Assembly: GCA_028564705.1 (NCBI GenBank) | Contig: JAPXFQ010002386.1 | Coordinates: 1-64,000 of the forward strand | DNA: 64,000 nt | DNA from: Apricaphanius iberus | Lineage: Eukaryota > Chordata > Actinopteri > Cyprinodontiformes > Aphaniidae | Reading direction: 5' to 3' | Shown: piece by piece, positions 10,506-21,014 of the stretch | Layout: every line of letters begins with the position of its first letter | Position numbering within the stretch: the first letter of the stretch is position 1 | The notes under the pieces: model-generated | What the model saw: the letters and a program-made list of their open reading frames with translations, nothing else | What the model was told of the DNA's origin: nothing | Databases searched by the model: none | Program-made: the position numbers and the translations under genes

Positions 10506-11895
10506 CAGAATCAGAATTAGAATCAGCTTTAATGGCCAAGTATAACACATACAAGTATGACGCAAACAAGAAATTTACAGATACAATACAACCTGTCCAA
10601 GATCATTACAAACAACAACAACAACAAACAGATCCAGGTCACTGTTGGGCATGCAGCCACCGAGCGGCGCTCCCGTTTATGAAACATAGAGAGATACACA
10701 TCTGGGTAGGGGAGGGTTCCATGGTGAGGGGAAAAAACGCTCAACTGTGTTGTGGGTCCGCACAGCACTCACAACGCAGGTAATAGAAAAAACCACACCA
10801 ACAAACATTTAAGCACATATTCAGACAATAAAAATGACACATCAGGAAGGATGGGCGTGTATGAGCTCCAGTCCACAGGTTAACGCGCTGCCATCGAGGC
10901 GCGCTGTTATCCAGCTTCCTGTTGCAGGAGAGAGAATTTAGGATACAGCGAGACGGTGTGTGTGTGAATGTGAGTGTGTGTAAGCATGTCAGTGTGTGCG
11001 TCAGTAGATGCAGGTGTACGGGGGAGAGGAGACTCTGTTGACATTCTTCTCAGGGATCTTTGATTAGGAGCAGGTTGAAGGTCTTCATGGGAGCCAAAAC
11101 AGTAATTATTTGGATAGCAGGGAGAGAGCTAATATTCCTCTCTGCCCCTTCAGTCAGTCTGCCCCCCCTGTCAGTGGTTTCTTTTATAATCTAATTCAGC
11201 CAAATTGTAGTTCAAATTAAAGTTCCAAATCCAAATTAATTCCCAGATTAATTGTTCCAAATCCAATTAATTTCCAGTTGCCCCAATCCGCACCGACAGT
11301 TTCTCCAAGTCCGATGACAAATTGCGGATGAGTCCCAGAGCGCCGGCCAGATCGCCTCTTACAGCGTCTGTTCTGTGTCCCAGCTCCCCCAGCATTTGGT
11401 TCTGAGTCCCATCAGTACGAATCAACGCATCCAGCTGTTCCTTCAGCCGTCCAATCGCTTCCAGAACAGTGACCAATTTCGACCGTGTTTCAGATCTTTG
11501 TTGCTCCATTTTTCGGAAGTTCCAGTAACTGCACATTCCAATCAGCAGAAACCAGATCACCATGATTGCGAATAGATATAAATCTTCAGCATCCTCTTGG
11601 GACAGTATTGACAGACACAACGGCTGAAACTTTGTCCAAGCGTCCAGCACGTAGCCCGCCGGATACGTCTCCGCAGGACACCCCGGTTGACCCTTACCAG
11701 TGCTTCGTAGAGTTGAGTAGATTTTATCAATAGCATTCAGAGACCAGCTGACCATTTCCATCTTCGCTTATTCAGTTTGGTTTCTGAGAAAATTGCCAAA
11801 AGATACTCCAGATAGAGGCACAGGAGAAAGAGAGCTGTGGGATAAGACACAGGAGGAGGAGGGAGGGGAAAAAGCGACCGTCCTCGCTGAGAGCT
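10506..11895 (-). mobile_element. Unclassified ~1.4-kb element with its own ORF and (GATTCT)n-type tail, inserted in an L2
   Basis: On the minus strand a C/T-rich leader is followed by a 164-codon ORF, a ~740-bp non-coding region and the 3' end CATTAAAGCTGATTCTAATTCTGATTCTGAT. Tails of the same type occur at 27296-27330 (plus strand) and about 51990-52035 (minus), so the 3' end belongs to a dispersed family. L2 sequence lies on both sides: aaatttatgcaatat just left, and related ATAGA-TAAAAACA-ATAAAACAC repeats just right. The microsatellite-like tail suggests target-primed reverse transcription by a LINE. I do not recognise the element. Confidence 0.55.
11267..11761 (-). CDS. 164-aa protein, one transmembrane segment plus coiled coil, unrecognised
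   Basis: The ORF runs from an ATG at 11761 to TAA at 11267, with an in-frame Met-Glu-Met start. Residues about 1-60 are polar with several cysteines. Residues about 63-80 are strongly hydrophobic (LYLFAIMVIWFLLIGMCSYW), a likely membrane helix. From about 85 to 160 there is heptad-like E/L/R/K-rich sequence (VLEAIGRLKEQLDALI ... LIRNLSSDLEKL), a likely coiled coil. There is no stop or frameshift. Its place inside a repeat-like element with a (GATTCT)n tail suggests an element-encoded protein, possibly a LINE ORF1-like or hitch-hiking protein, rather than a host gene. I do not recognise the family and assign no function. Confidence 0.5.
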   Translation of the reverse strand: MEMVSWSLNAIDKIYSTLRSTGKGQPGCPAETYPAGYVLDAWTKFQPLCLSILSQEDAEDLYLFAIMVIWFLLIGMCSYWNFRKMEQQRSETRSKLVTVLEAIGRLKEQLDALIRTDGTQNQMLGELGHRTDAVRGDLAGALGLIRNLSSDLEKLSVRIGATGN

Positions 11896-12960
11896 GAGCA
11901 GAAGACTATATAGATTAAAAACAGATAAAACACAAATTTATGCAATGTAGTATAAAAACTGATAAAACACAAATTTATGCAATATAGAATAAAAACAAAT
12001 AAAACACAATAAGTATACAAATTAAACCAAAAGAATCAAATAGTGATCAGAAAGCCTATTTTAGGGCTCAAAGGCAGCTCTGAATAGTAGAGTTTTTATC
12101 TTTGATTTAAAGAGACTAACGATTCAGCATTTTTGCATTCTTCTGGAAGTTTGTTCCAGATTTGTGGAGTATAGAAGCTGAAAGCTGCCTCTCTGTTTAA
12201 TTCTAATTTTAGGAGTGTTAAGTAGGCGCGAGTTGGAGGACCTGAGTGGTCTGCTGGGTTGGTATAGTGACAGCTGATCTCCAACATACTTTGGTGCTAA
12301 ACCGTTCAGTGATTTATAAACTAGTAGGAGTATTTAGAAGTATATTCTCTGAGCTAAGGACTTTAGAACTGGGGTGATGTGTTCTACTTTCCTGGTTCTA
12401 GTGAGGACACTGGCAGCAGCATTCTGGATCAGCTGCAGTGGACGCTGTTGCAGTAATCAATCCGACTAAAGATAAACACATGGAGGAGTTTTTCTAGGTC
12501 ATTCTGTATCATCAGTCCTGTAATCCTAGAAATGTTCTTCAGGGGATAGAAGGCTGACCTTGTTATTGTCTTTATGTGACCCTGGAGGTTAAGGTCTGAG
12601 TCCATTATTACACATAGATTTCTGGCCTGATGAGTAGTTTTTAGTTGTATTAGCTGACGCTGTGTGCTGACTCTGGATCGTTCCTCTTTAGGTCCAAAAA
12701 TAATTACTTCTGTTTAGTTGGAGAATGTTACGGTTTATCCAGTCATTGATTTGTTCAATGCCTTAATTTAAGGTCTGGATAGAATCAAAGTCACCTGGTG
12801 ACAATGTAATGTATAGCTGTGTGTCATCTGCATAGTTATGGTAACTAATCTGATTGGCTGCTAAGGGGGGGGGACTGTTGGAACTAAATGCCTTATTTAG
12901 AACTCTAAGTTCTGTAGTTCCATGTGTGCTACTTATTAGAGATAACAGGAGAGGAATCCA
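11896..12960 (-). mobile_element. L2-type LINE, RT and C-terminal region, degenerate
   Basis: Minus-strand relic. Near 12820-12840 it encodes the RT active-site context YADDTQLY, followed by a SPGDFDSIQT-like stretch. Further 3' come HITPVLKS-like sequence, LVYKSLNGLAPKYVGDQLSL-like sequence and PQIWNKLPEECKNAES (12096-12287), the C-terminal pattern of L2 LINEs. It shows strong local identity to 49740-50000 and 44410-44790. Stops and frameshifts are present. It includes two ~40-bp tandem units near 11905-12000. The 3' tail is at 10305-10505. Confidence 0.82.
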
Positions 12961-13518
12961 GCTTTTTAAAGTTGATTAAACAGATCAAATATTCATGTTA
13001 CAGCGTGTCTGAGTAGGTTATTGACAAAAATCTATGAACATCAAGTTTTTATAGCTTACAATCATGTTTAACATATCTGGGAGCCTCCTCTTTCACATTT
13101 AGATATGGTATACAACACATGATTGGTTGATTCAAACTGTTGCTAAGTCTTGCCTACTTACAGTCCTGCATATCTGATTAATCAACTTCTTATTGCCTTA
13201 TTTGGACCAATTTCTTACAGACTAGTTCTAACAGAATGTCCTACATGGCTTCTTACTGAATTTCTAATTTGACTAATTCTGCACGGAGACAGAGCTGCAG
13301 TTTTCTTTTTTTCACACTCAACATCAAATGTCTCCATATAACACACAACAGATAAATGAAACATAAAATACCTTCAGAACGCAGAAATTGTCTGTACGCT
13401 GTATATGCACCTGTAGTGCCTTCAAGAAACCTTAGAAAGTTATGGTGAGTTCAATAACTGTTGGCAACCAATGTTTGGTGCACATTAAATGTGCCTTACT
13501 TTAAAAAAAAGAAATTAT
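12961..13518. other. Unassigned stretch
   Basis: No gene or repeat recognised in this AT-rich interval. Confidence 0.4.
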
Positions 13519-13600
13519 TAATATACTAATATATATATGTATATAAATATATATATGTATATAAATATAAAATATTTTATATATATATAAAAAATGTATA
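13519..13600. repeat. AT-rich microsatellite
   Basis: Imperfect (TA)n/(TATG)n tract directly left of a Tc1 element, which inserts at TA. Confidence 0.8.
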
Positions 13601-13602
13601 TA

Positions 13603-15196
13603 CACTACCGTTCAAAAGTTTGCGGTCACCCAAACAATTTTGTGTTTTCCATGAAAAGTCACACTTATTCACCACCATACGTTGTGAAATGAATAAAAAA
13701 TAGAGTCAAGACATTGACAAGGTTAGAAATAATGATTTTTATTTGAAATAAGATTGTTTTTACATCAAACTTTGCTTTCATCAAAGATTCTCCATTTGCC
13801 AGCAATTACAGCATTGCAGACCTTTGGCATTCTAGCTGTTAATTTGTTGAGGTAATCTGGAGAAATTGCACCCCACGCTTCTAGAAGCAGCTCCCACAAT
13901 TTGGATTGGTTGGATGGGCACTTCTTGCGTACCATACGGTCAAGCTGCTCCCACAACAGCTCAACGGGGTTCAAATCTGGTGACTGCGCTGGCCACTCCA
14001 TTACCGATAGAATACCAGCTGCCTGCTTCTTCTCTAAATAGTTCTTGCACAATTTCGAGGTGTGTTTTGGGTCATTGTCCTGTTGTAGGATGAAATTGGC
14101 TCCAATCAAGCGCTGTCCACTGGGTATGGCATGGCGTTGCAAAATGGAGTGATAGCCTTCCTTATTCAGAATCCCTTTTACCCTGTACAAATCTCCCACC
14201 TTACCAGCACCAAAGCAACCCCAGACCATCACATTACCTCCACCATGCTTAACAGATGGCGTCAGGCATTCTTCCAGCATCTTTTCAGTTGTTCTGCGTC
14301 TCACAAACGTTCTTCTTTGTGATCCAAACACCTCAAACTTGGATTCATCCGTCCACAGCACTTTTTTCCAGTCTTCCTCTGTCCAATGTCTGTGTTCTTT
14401 TGCCCATCTTAATCTTTTTCTTTTATTGGCCAGTCTCAGATATGGCTTTTTCTTTGCCACTCTGCCCTGAAGCCCAGAATCCCGCAGCCGCCTCTTCACT
14501 GTAGATGTTGACACTGGTGTTTTGCGGGTACTATTTAATGAAGATGCCAGTTGGGGACCTGTGAGGCGTCTGTTTCTCAAACTAGAGACTCTAATGTACT
14601 TATCTTCTTGCTCAGTTGTGCAACGCGGCCTCCCACTTCTTTTTCTACTCTGGTTAGAGCCTGTTTGTGCTGTCCTCTGAAGGGAGTAGTACACACCGTT
14701 GTAGGAAATCTTCAATTTCTTAGCAATTTCTCGCATGGAATAGCCTTCATTTCTAAGAACAAGAATAGACTGTCGAGTTTCAGATGAAAGTTCTCTTTTT
14801 CTGGCCATTTTGAGCGTTTAATTGACCCCACAAATGTGATGCTCCAGAAACTCAATCTGCTCAAATGAAGGTCAGTTGTGTTTTCAGATGTGTGAACATG
14901 ATTGCAGAAGGGTTTTCTAATAATCAATTAGCCTTCTGAGCCAATGAGCAAACACATTGTACCATTAGAAAACTGGAGTGATAGTTGCTGGAAATGGGCC
15001 TCTATACACCTATGTAGATATTGCACCAAAAACCAGACATTTGAAGCTAGAATAGTCATTTACCACATTAGCAATGTATAGCGTGTGTTTCTTTAAAGTT
15101 AAGACTAGTTTAAAGTTATCTTCATTAAAAAGTACAGTGCTTTTCCTTCAAAAATAAGAACATTTCAATGTGACCCCAAACTTTTGAACGGTAGTG
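13603..15196 (-). mobile_element. Tc1/mariner transposon, apparently complete
   Basis: The terminal inverted repeats begin CACTACCGTTCAAAAGTTTG at the left (13603) and match the reverse complement at the right end (15196). Roughly the first 26 bases are identical apart from one change. A TA dinucleotide flanks each end, as expected for Tc1 target duplication. The length of 1594 bp is normal for fish Tc1 elements. It contains one long transposase frame (13765-14808). Confidence 0.93.
13765..14808 (-). CDS. Tc1 transposase, 347 aa, uninterrupted
   Basis: DDE transposase of the Tc1/mariner superfamily, acting in the nucleus on its own inverted repeats. The N-terminal helix-turn-helix spans about residues 6-45 (TRQSILVLRNEGYSMREIAK). 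A GRPR linker lies at about 60. A second HTH is at about 80-115 (RRLTGPQLASSLN ... STSTVKRRLRDSG). Catalytic residues are in WTDESKFEVFG (first D), LQQDNDPKHTS (second D) and NPVELLWEQLD (E), with DD34E-like spacing. The glycine-rich VKHGGGNVMVWGCF box is present. Length matches the usual 340-350 residues; start at the ATG giving MARKREL. No frameshift or stop is seen, unusual in vertebrates, where nearly all Tc1 copies are dead. Confidence 0.9.
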   Translation of the reverse strand: MARKRELSSETRQSILVLRNEGYSMREIAKKLKISYNGVYYSLQRTAQTGSNQSRKRSGRPRCTTEQEDKYIRVSSLRNRRLTGPQLASSLNSTRKTPVSTSTVKRRLRDSGLQGRVAKKKPYLRLANKRKRLRWAKEHRHWTEEDWKKVLWTDESKFEVFGSQRRTFVRRRTTEKMLEECLTPSVKHGGGNVMVWGCFGAGKVGDLYRVKGILNKEGYHSILQRHAIPSGQRLIGANFILQQDNDPKHTSKLCKNYLEKKQAAGILSVMEWPAQSPDLNPVELLWEQLDRMVRKKCPSNQSKLWELLLEAWGAISPDYLNKLTARMPKVCNAVIAGKWRIFDESKV

Positions 15197-15602
15197 TATA
15201 TAATTGAAATTTTTTCTTCAGTAGTAGAAAATGTTGCTTAAAAGGTACTGAATGTCCAGTTACACTTTGATATATTGTAAATTTGGTACCACTTCCCTTC
15301 TTTCATAATAATATAACATGTTCCACAGTTTCCCGTAACACGTTTCCCCTTTTTTTTATTTTTTTATTTAATCCTAATCTAGATATACAGTGGGGCAAAA
15401 AAGTATTTAGCCAGCCACCGATTGTGCACGTTCACCCACTTAAAATAATGATAGAGGTCAGTAATTTTCATCATAGGTACACTTCAACTGTGAGAGACAG
15501 AATGTGAAAAAAAATCCAGGAATTCACATTGTAGGATTTTTAAAGAATTTATTTGTAAATTATGGTGGAAAATAAGTATTTGGTCAATAACAAAAATTCA
15601 AC

Positions 15603-16415
15603 TCAATACTTTGTAATATAACCTTTGTTGGCAATAACAGAGGTCAAACGATTACTATAGGTCTTTACCAGGTTTGCACACACAGTAGCTGGTATTTTGG
15701 CCCATTCCTCCATGCAGATCTTCTCGAGAGCAGTGATGTTTTGGGGCTGTCGCCGAGCAACACGGACTTTCAACTCCCTCCACAGATTTTCTATGGGGTT
15801 GAGGTCTGGAGACTGGCTAGGCCACTCCAGGACTTTCAAATGCTTCTTACGGAGCCACTCCTTCGTTGCCCGGGCGGTGTGTTTGGGATCATTGTCATGT
15901 TGGAAGACCCAGCCACGTTTCATCTTCAAAGCTCTCACTGATGGAAGGAGGTTTTGGCTCAAAATCTCACGATACATGGCCCCATTCATTCTTTCCTTAA
16001 CACGGATCAGTCGTCCTGTCCCCTTAGCAGAAAAACAGCCCCAAAGCATGATGTTTCCACCCCCATGCTTCACAGTAGGCATTGTGTTCTTGGGATGCAA
16101 CTCAGTATTCTTCTTCCTCCAAACACGACGAGTTGAGTTTATACCAAAAAGTTCTACTTTGGTTTCATCTGACCACATGACATTCTCCCAATCCTCTGCT
16201 GTATCATCCATGTGCTCTCTGGCAAACTTCAGACGGGCCTGGACATGCACTGGCTTAAGCAGGGGGACACGTCTGGCACTGCAGGATTTGATTCCCTGTC
16301 GTTGTAGTGTGTTACTGATGGTAACCTTTGTTACTTTGGTCCCAGCTCTCTGCAGGTCATTCACCAGGTCCCCCCGTGTGGTTCTGGGATTTTTGCTCAC
16401 CGTTCTCATGATCAT
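15603..16415 (-). pseudogene. Tc1 transposase, catalytic part (270 codons), separated from its DNA-binding domain
   Basis: The frame contains the second HTH ([11 protein letters not shown] ... [15 protein letters not shown]) and the full catalytic core: [25 protein letters not shown] and [11 protein letters not shown], plus [14 protein letters not shown]. The first HTH, starting MAKTKELSKYTRKRIVDLH at about 17158, lies beyond the LTR insertion and carries a stop and frame disruption (about 17000-17080). So the protein cannot be made as one piece. The ATG-initiated frame is only the distal part of the original. Confidence 0.9.
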
Positions 16416-16449
16416 TTTGACCCCACGGGATGAGATCTTGCATGGAGCC

Positions 16450-16990
16450 TGTTGAATTAAATAATTATCATAATTAATTCAATGCATGTTCAAGCAGAGA
16501 TAAAATGGAGCCAATTTCCAGTTTAACATTTATTTTGAACAGATTAACAAATTGCAGTTTTACAGAGGAACTTGCCCCCGTAATTTCCTCTGTGGTCCAG
16601 ATTTAAAGAAATCTGAACAATTAAATGATCTTCATTTCACAGCTTTATAGAAAACCGGGCCTCTAGGCGTTTCTACTCCGTCCAATCAGAACATTTCCAT
16701 ACAGTGTCTTAGCCATTATTGGCTGTCAGAAAATTATACAGTCATATGGGTGAGACGTCTTTTCTTAAAAGCTCCTTCTGAGTTTTATGGTTTTATGGCA
16801 ACACACTAAATCTACAGACATCCTGTTTTTTACAGCTTGCAATAAAACTCACCCCAGAGTTTTATGACTTAAAAGCTTACCCCCATAAACAATAGTGACA
16901 GACATATATTTTACAACCATGCAAACTATATAAACAGACTTTTACCTTCTGAATAATAAAAGTTTAAACCCTATGCAGAATAACACCACA
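16450..16990 (-). mobile_element. Solo LTR (541 bp), family L, copy 1
   Basis: It begins TG and ends CA, and is flanked by the 4-bp duplication AGCC (16446-16449 and 16991-16994), inside a Tc1 transposase. On the minus strand it aligns along most of its length with 27747-28305: GGGGTAAGCTTTTAAG, AGGATGTCTGTAGATT, TGGAAATTGGCTCC and CTGCTTGAACATGCA are shared. No internal retroviral or gag-pol sequence lies beside it, so it is a solo LTR from an LTR retrotransposon or endogenous retrovirus. Confidence 0.85.
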
Positions 16991-17165
16991 AGCCCCAGAT
17001 CGAGGGAGATTATCAGTGGTCTTGTACGTCTTCCATTTTCTGACAATTGCTCCCACAGTTGATTTTTTCACACCAAGCTAGATTCACTCTTCTCAGTCAG
17101 GTGCAGGTCTACAATTCTTTTCCTGGTGTACTTCGAAAGCTCTTTGGTCTTGGCCATAGTGGAGT
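16991..17165 (-). pseudogene. N-terminal (DNA-binding) fragment of the Tc1 transposase
   Basis: From the ATG at about 17158 the frame reads a typical Tc1 N-terminus (KELSKYTRKRIVDLH). It then has a stop and frame shift before [25 protein letters not shown] sequence. It joins the catalytic part at 16415 once the LTR is discounted. Confidence 0.8.
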
Positions 17166-17521
17166 TTGGAGTCTGACTGTTTGAGGCTGTGGACAGGTGT
17201 CTTTTATACAGATAACGAGTTCAAACAGGTGCCATTAATACAGGTAACGAGTGGAGGACAGAAGAGCTTCTTAAAGAAGTTGTTACAGGTCTGTGAGAGC
17301 CAGAGATCTTCCTTGTTTGAAGTGACCAAATACTTATTTTCCACCATAATTACAAATAAATTCTTTAAAAATCTTACAATGTGAACTCCCGGATTTTTTT
17401 TTCAAATTCTGTCTCTCACAGTTGAAGTGTACCTGTGATGAAAATTACTGACCTCTGTCATCATTTTAAGTGGGAGAACTTGCACAATCGGTGGCTGACT
17501 AAATACTTTTTTGTCCCACTG

Positions 17522-19015
17522 TAATAATTTCCTCCTTTCTGTTATGCCCTGTTTTCCTCATTATACCAACTTTCCTTTGAAAGCCACATACCAGTTTTTT
17601 TCTTCTTGTCATCTTTCCTTGACCTTTTAAGGCTGCCTTTTATTATTTATAATTATTATTTTATTATTTTTTTATATCTCTGAACACAATGGTTTTGCAG
17701 ACAGTTTTTATTGCAAACTGGTTTTATTTGTTTTGGATGTTGTAGAAGAAAATAAACACCACCATATTAGTAATGATGTCACCGCATCAGTGTGACATGA
17801 TGATGTAATTTATATGCAAATTAGCATCATCTGGCGACATCTAGCGACTTTCTGGGACGACTTCGTCAGCTCAATCAATAGAAAACTTTGGATTTTAACG
17901 CTGAATTTGTCAAAGGTTAAATTTTAAACACTTATAACCACACTTATGAACCACCACCATACAGCTATGAGCCTACTGCCTACCCCAGATAACACAGAGA
18001 CGAGGAGGAGAGCAGACGCTAACAGTTAGCCTCAGTGCTACAAGTTAGCTTTACTTTTTCTTTTAAAACCCACATATCACGTCATTTCTAAACTTTGATA
18101 GAAATCTTTCAACAAGGTGGGTAATCAGTAGATTTTAGACAAAAAGACTTCCAAAGCAGATCCTGTCTGTGTAGAGCTGGGCTTCTGATTGCTCCGGTCG
18201 TGTCTCCCAGCCGGCTGCTGCAGGTAGAAGCAGGTGCAGACCGAGGTCAATGTTAGCACTGCAGCACGCTGGCTTCGCTATAAACTCTGTGACAATGCTG
18301 CTATTTTAATCCTCTGGTATGAAGTGAGTGACATAAATTCCAAAGGTTTTCCATTTCCAAAGCAGGACAGTGTCAGCTGCACAAAATGCACCCAGTCATT
18401 AAGGATGCTGCCTGTTTTTTTGGTTTTGTTTTTCTTTGGAAATGGGCTCCATGTGCCAACAGGCTGGTGTTTGTACAGCAAACACACTAATTTTCCATGT
18501 TTAAGAAAAATATCACAATCCAAAGCTAAGAACACACTGACTCCTGATAACACAACCGCAGGATCTGATAACTAGAAAACTGAGGAGGCAGCGTCCAGCA
18601 ATATATATGACTCCCCCACCCTACATCACAGATCAAGATTATGAAACTTTTAAATTAACATATTTGTGGTTATGCATATTGAAATTTAAAATAACCTAAA
18701 AAATGTCTAATTTAAATTTTTTTTGCAACATTTTCTATGCATATTGGCAACTATTTAATCTGCAAGCTGCACTTTAAAGCCTTTTCCATTTTGCATGTCC
18801 CATTGCAACCTTTTAAAAGGGACGTTTTTTTTCCAACCTGTACCTTATTTTGAGCAAGCGTTATGTTCATTTACTCTCTCAGGGAAAAATGTATATCCAG
18901 TGGTGATCAGCGACATATCCATATACGTGAAGTGCCGCCTTTAAATAAGGCATTAACTAACACAAAACTCCTTCATCTAACCAAGGTTAATAAATTGATA
19001 GCGCTATTACAGAGT
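17522..19015. other. Unassigned stretch
   Basis: AT-rich sequence with a more GC-rich block at 17980-18260. The 91- and 113-codon frames at 18234-18575 overlap on opposite strands and have no family I know. No repeat landmark recognised. Confidence 0.4.
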
Positions 19016-20490
19016 TTGTAGCGTCTCTGAAGTGGTTCTTTGTTGTATTTGCAACAAACTGTGATTTAAGTGACGTTACTGCAGTGCCCCATGGCAGTTG
19101 TAGTCAGCAGGACTTTAACGGTCTTAGTCCACTTGGTCATTTTGTTTGAGCAATTAGTAATACATGCAAGCGCGAGCCATGCTGATGTTTACAGTATCGA
19201 GAACTGTCTAACCATCTGCTGCTTTAGAGCGCATAGTATGGAGTTTATATTGTGCCAAAAATGATCTGATTGGTCAGTGAAGGACTGATTACAACCAGAT
19301 TTACCACTTGATGGCATCGTGGCATCCGAATCGGTACCAGAATGTTAAGGCGGACTTTTTCACCCAAGTTTCACACAACTTTTTTTGTTGTTGCTAGCAA
19401 CCGTATCTGCTTATGGTTATGTATGTACTACTGGGAAGTTTAAAGCAGTATCTCTGGTCATACGATGTGTATGACGTCATTGACCGTTTCAAGTACTTTT
19501 TAAAGCAAATAAGTGAATCTAAAAAAATCTAACACCCAGCAATGTGTCATTTATTTGGGTTTCCTTTTTTTTCAAATTACTAGACAAAAAGTTATATCCT
19601 GAGAAACACGGATTTTTAGGGGTATTGCTCCATAGACTTCCATTCATTTTGCACTCATATGGAACCAGAGTGGAACTGCAACCAGTTCAGAACCAAAAGA
19701 GTAGAAGTTCTCTTTATTAGAATTTCTCTGCCCCGATGTTATATAGGGCCCAGCACGGTTTGTTTCTCTTCCGTGACTTCGAGCCACTGCTAGATGGAGA
19801 TTCCAGACGATCTAAAGTGAGTACTGTTCATATATTGGATCTCTTCTTAGACAATCTGAGTTTAACTCTTTAAGTAAAGCAAAGCAGTACATTAGAAACT
19901 ACTTTTAACCAGGCATTAGCTAACTAGATATCTGTTCAGACTGCATACGTAGCCACCTAGCCACAGTGCTAGCATACAGGGCACGGAGTGTTTTGAGCTG
20001 ACGACTGCAGAGCTGGTGTGACCATGTAGTGTCTTTACATTCTAACCCTTACATCCAGGTTCTCTTAATAATCTTGCTAATTGGCCATAGAAATCAGTGG
20101 AACATCAGAGCATGTGCAGCTACAGTATCAGCGCTAACCTGTGTTTTATCTCTTCTAGCACTCAGAGCCCTGTAGGCCTAAGCAGGACTTGGACCAGAAT
20201 CAACATGCAACCGCAGGTAAGAGTTTATCAACTTTTTTCTATTATAACAGTTTATGATCTTGATTAGTGTTTCTCAACAGGGGCGGGGCACTACTGCCCC
20301 TTCATGGGGTTTTTTAGAGCCTGTGTAGGGGCACTGGGAGCATTATTGTGAAAAAGGGGGTGAAGTGTTCTTGGGAAGCCTTGGGAATCCATTTTTTAAT
20401 ATTTTTATTAAATTAATATATATGTCAATCAGTCATATATTCATCCCAGAAGCCCAAAGAATTGGCTCATTAATGCTTGCATTGACCATA
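19016..20490 (+). repeat. Family C dispersed unit, copy 1, with exon-like blocks
   Basis: This interval is the reverse complement of 27400-29520 and, in part, of 29520-30040. Shared landmarks are AAGGCGGACTTTTTCACCCA, TGGCATCCGAATCGGTACCA, ACCAGAGTGGAACTGCAACC and GCAAGCGCGAGCCATGCTGA. Within it are a donor-bounded block ending at 19816 and a 58-nt block at 20159-20216, both with consensus splice sites and both conserved in copy 2. Beyond about 20230 identity is patchy (resumes at GGCTCATTAATGCTTG, about 20464-20479). Family unknown; a mobile element with introns or a duplicated host locus are both possible. Confidence 0.6.
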
Positions 20491-21014
20491 AGTATCATAG
20501 GTATTCTCGAAATGAAGCCATGCTGCTATTCCTACTGTATATGGAATTCTCAACCTGCCATAAATCTCACTTTTTTTCTCTTCAGGTTGACTCATGTAAC
20601 ATCATCTCATTGGTCCCAGACGATGAGTGAAGGCGGGCCATGGAAATGTGCAGATCCTCAACAGTTTAGATCTCCTTCAGGAGGTTGAAGGTAAATCATA
20701 CAAAAATTTTTAAGTGGGAGTTAAATAATTTTACAGGCTTCCACTGTCAATCAAAAACTGCTGAGTTTTAGCTTTCTCATTAAACAAACTTGACAATTAA
20801 ATGCAAATCTTACAATTTTTTTCTTACATCTTTCATATGAACAAGTACCTATATTTTTAGCCTTTTTAAGAATCCTTTAACTGATACAATTAACACAGAA
20901 CTCTGTCATAGATCTGAAGATCTTGCTTCTGAGTATTTAAATGATTTTGCTTTGTGCATTAATCACTTACTGTGTGTAGTATTTTTTCCCCCAGATGGAA
21001 CTGCTGAAGATGCT
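19739..21014 (+). other. Exon-like blocks of an unrecognised spliced unit
   Basis: Four blocks have consensus splice signals on the plus strand: up to 19816 (AAA|GTGAGT), 20159-20216 (TTCTAG|..CAG|GTAAGA), 20586-20690 (CTTCAG|..AAG|GTAAAT) and 20995-21014 (CCCCAG|..CT|GTAAGT). From the ATG at 19737 the first two blocks read as one frame (MLYRAQHGLFLF ... LLDGDSRRSK, then HSEPCRPKQDLDQNQ), and a stop follows at the start of block 3, giving about 47 residues. The first two blocks and their splice sites are preserved in the inverted copy (28446 and 27483-27540). This may be a non-coding transcript or the 5' end of an element gene. Confidence 0.4.

Larger units (their letters stand above)
15388..17521 (-). 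mobile_element. Second Tc1/mariner element, dead, split by a solo LTR
   Basis: Ends are CAGTGGGGCAAAAAAGTATT at the left (15388) and its inverted match at 17521, with TA on both sides. The inverted repeats run about 200 bp each, so this is the long-repeat (IR/DR-like) type. It belongs to a different Tc1 family from the copy at 13603. The transposase is interrupted by an LTR at 16450-16990. Without the insert and its 4-bp duplication the element would be about 1.59 kb. Confidence 0.92.

Noticed and set aside
18234..18575. 113-codon plus-strand ORF
   Set aside because: No homology known to me, overlapped by an antisense frame, no splice or repeat context to support it.
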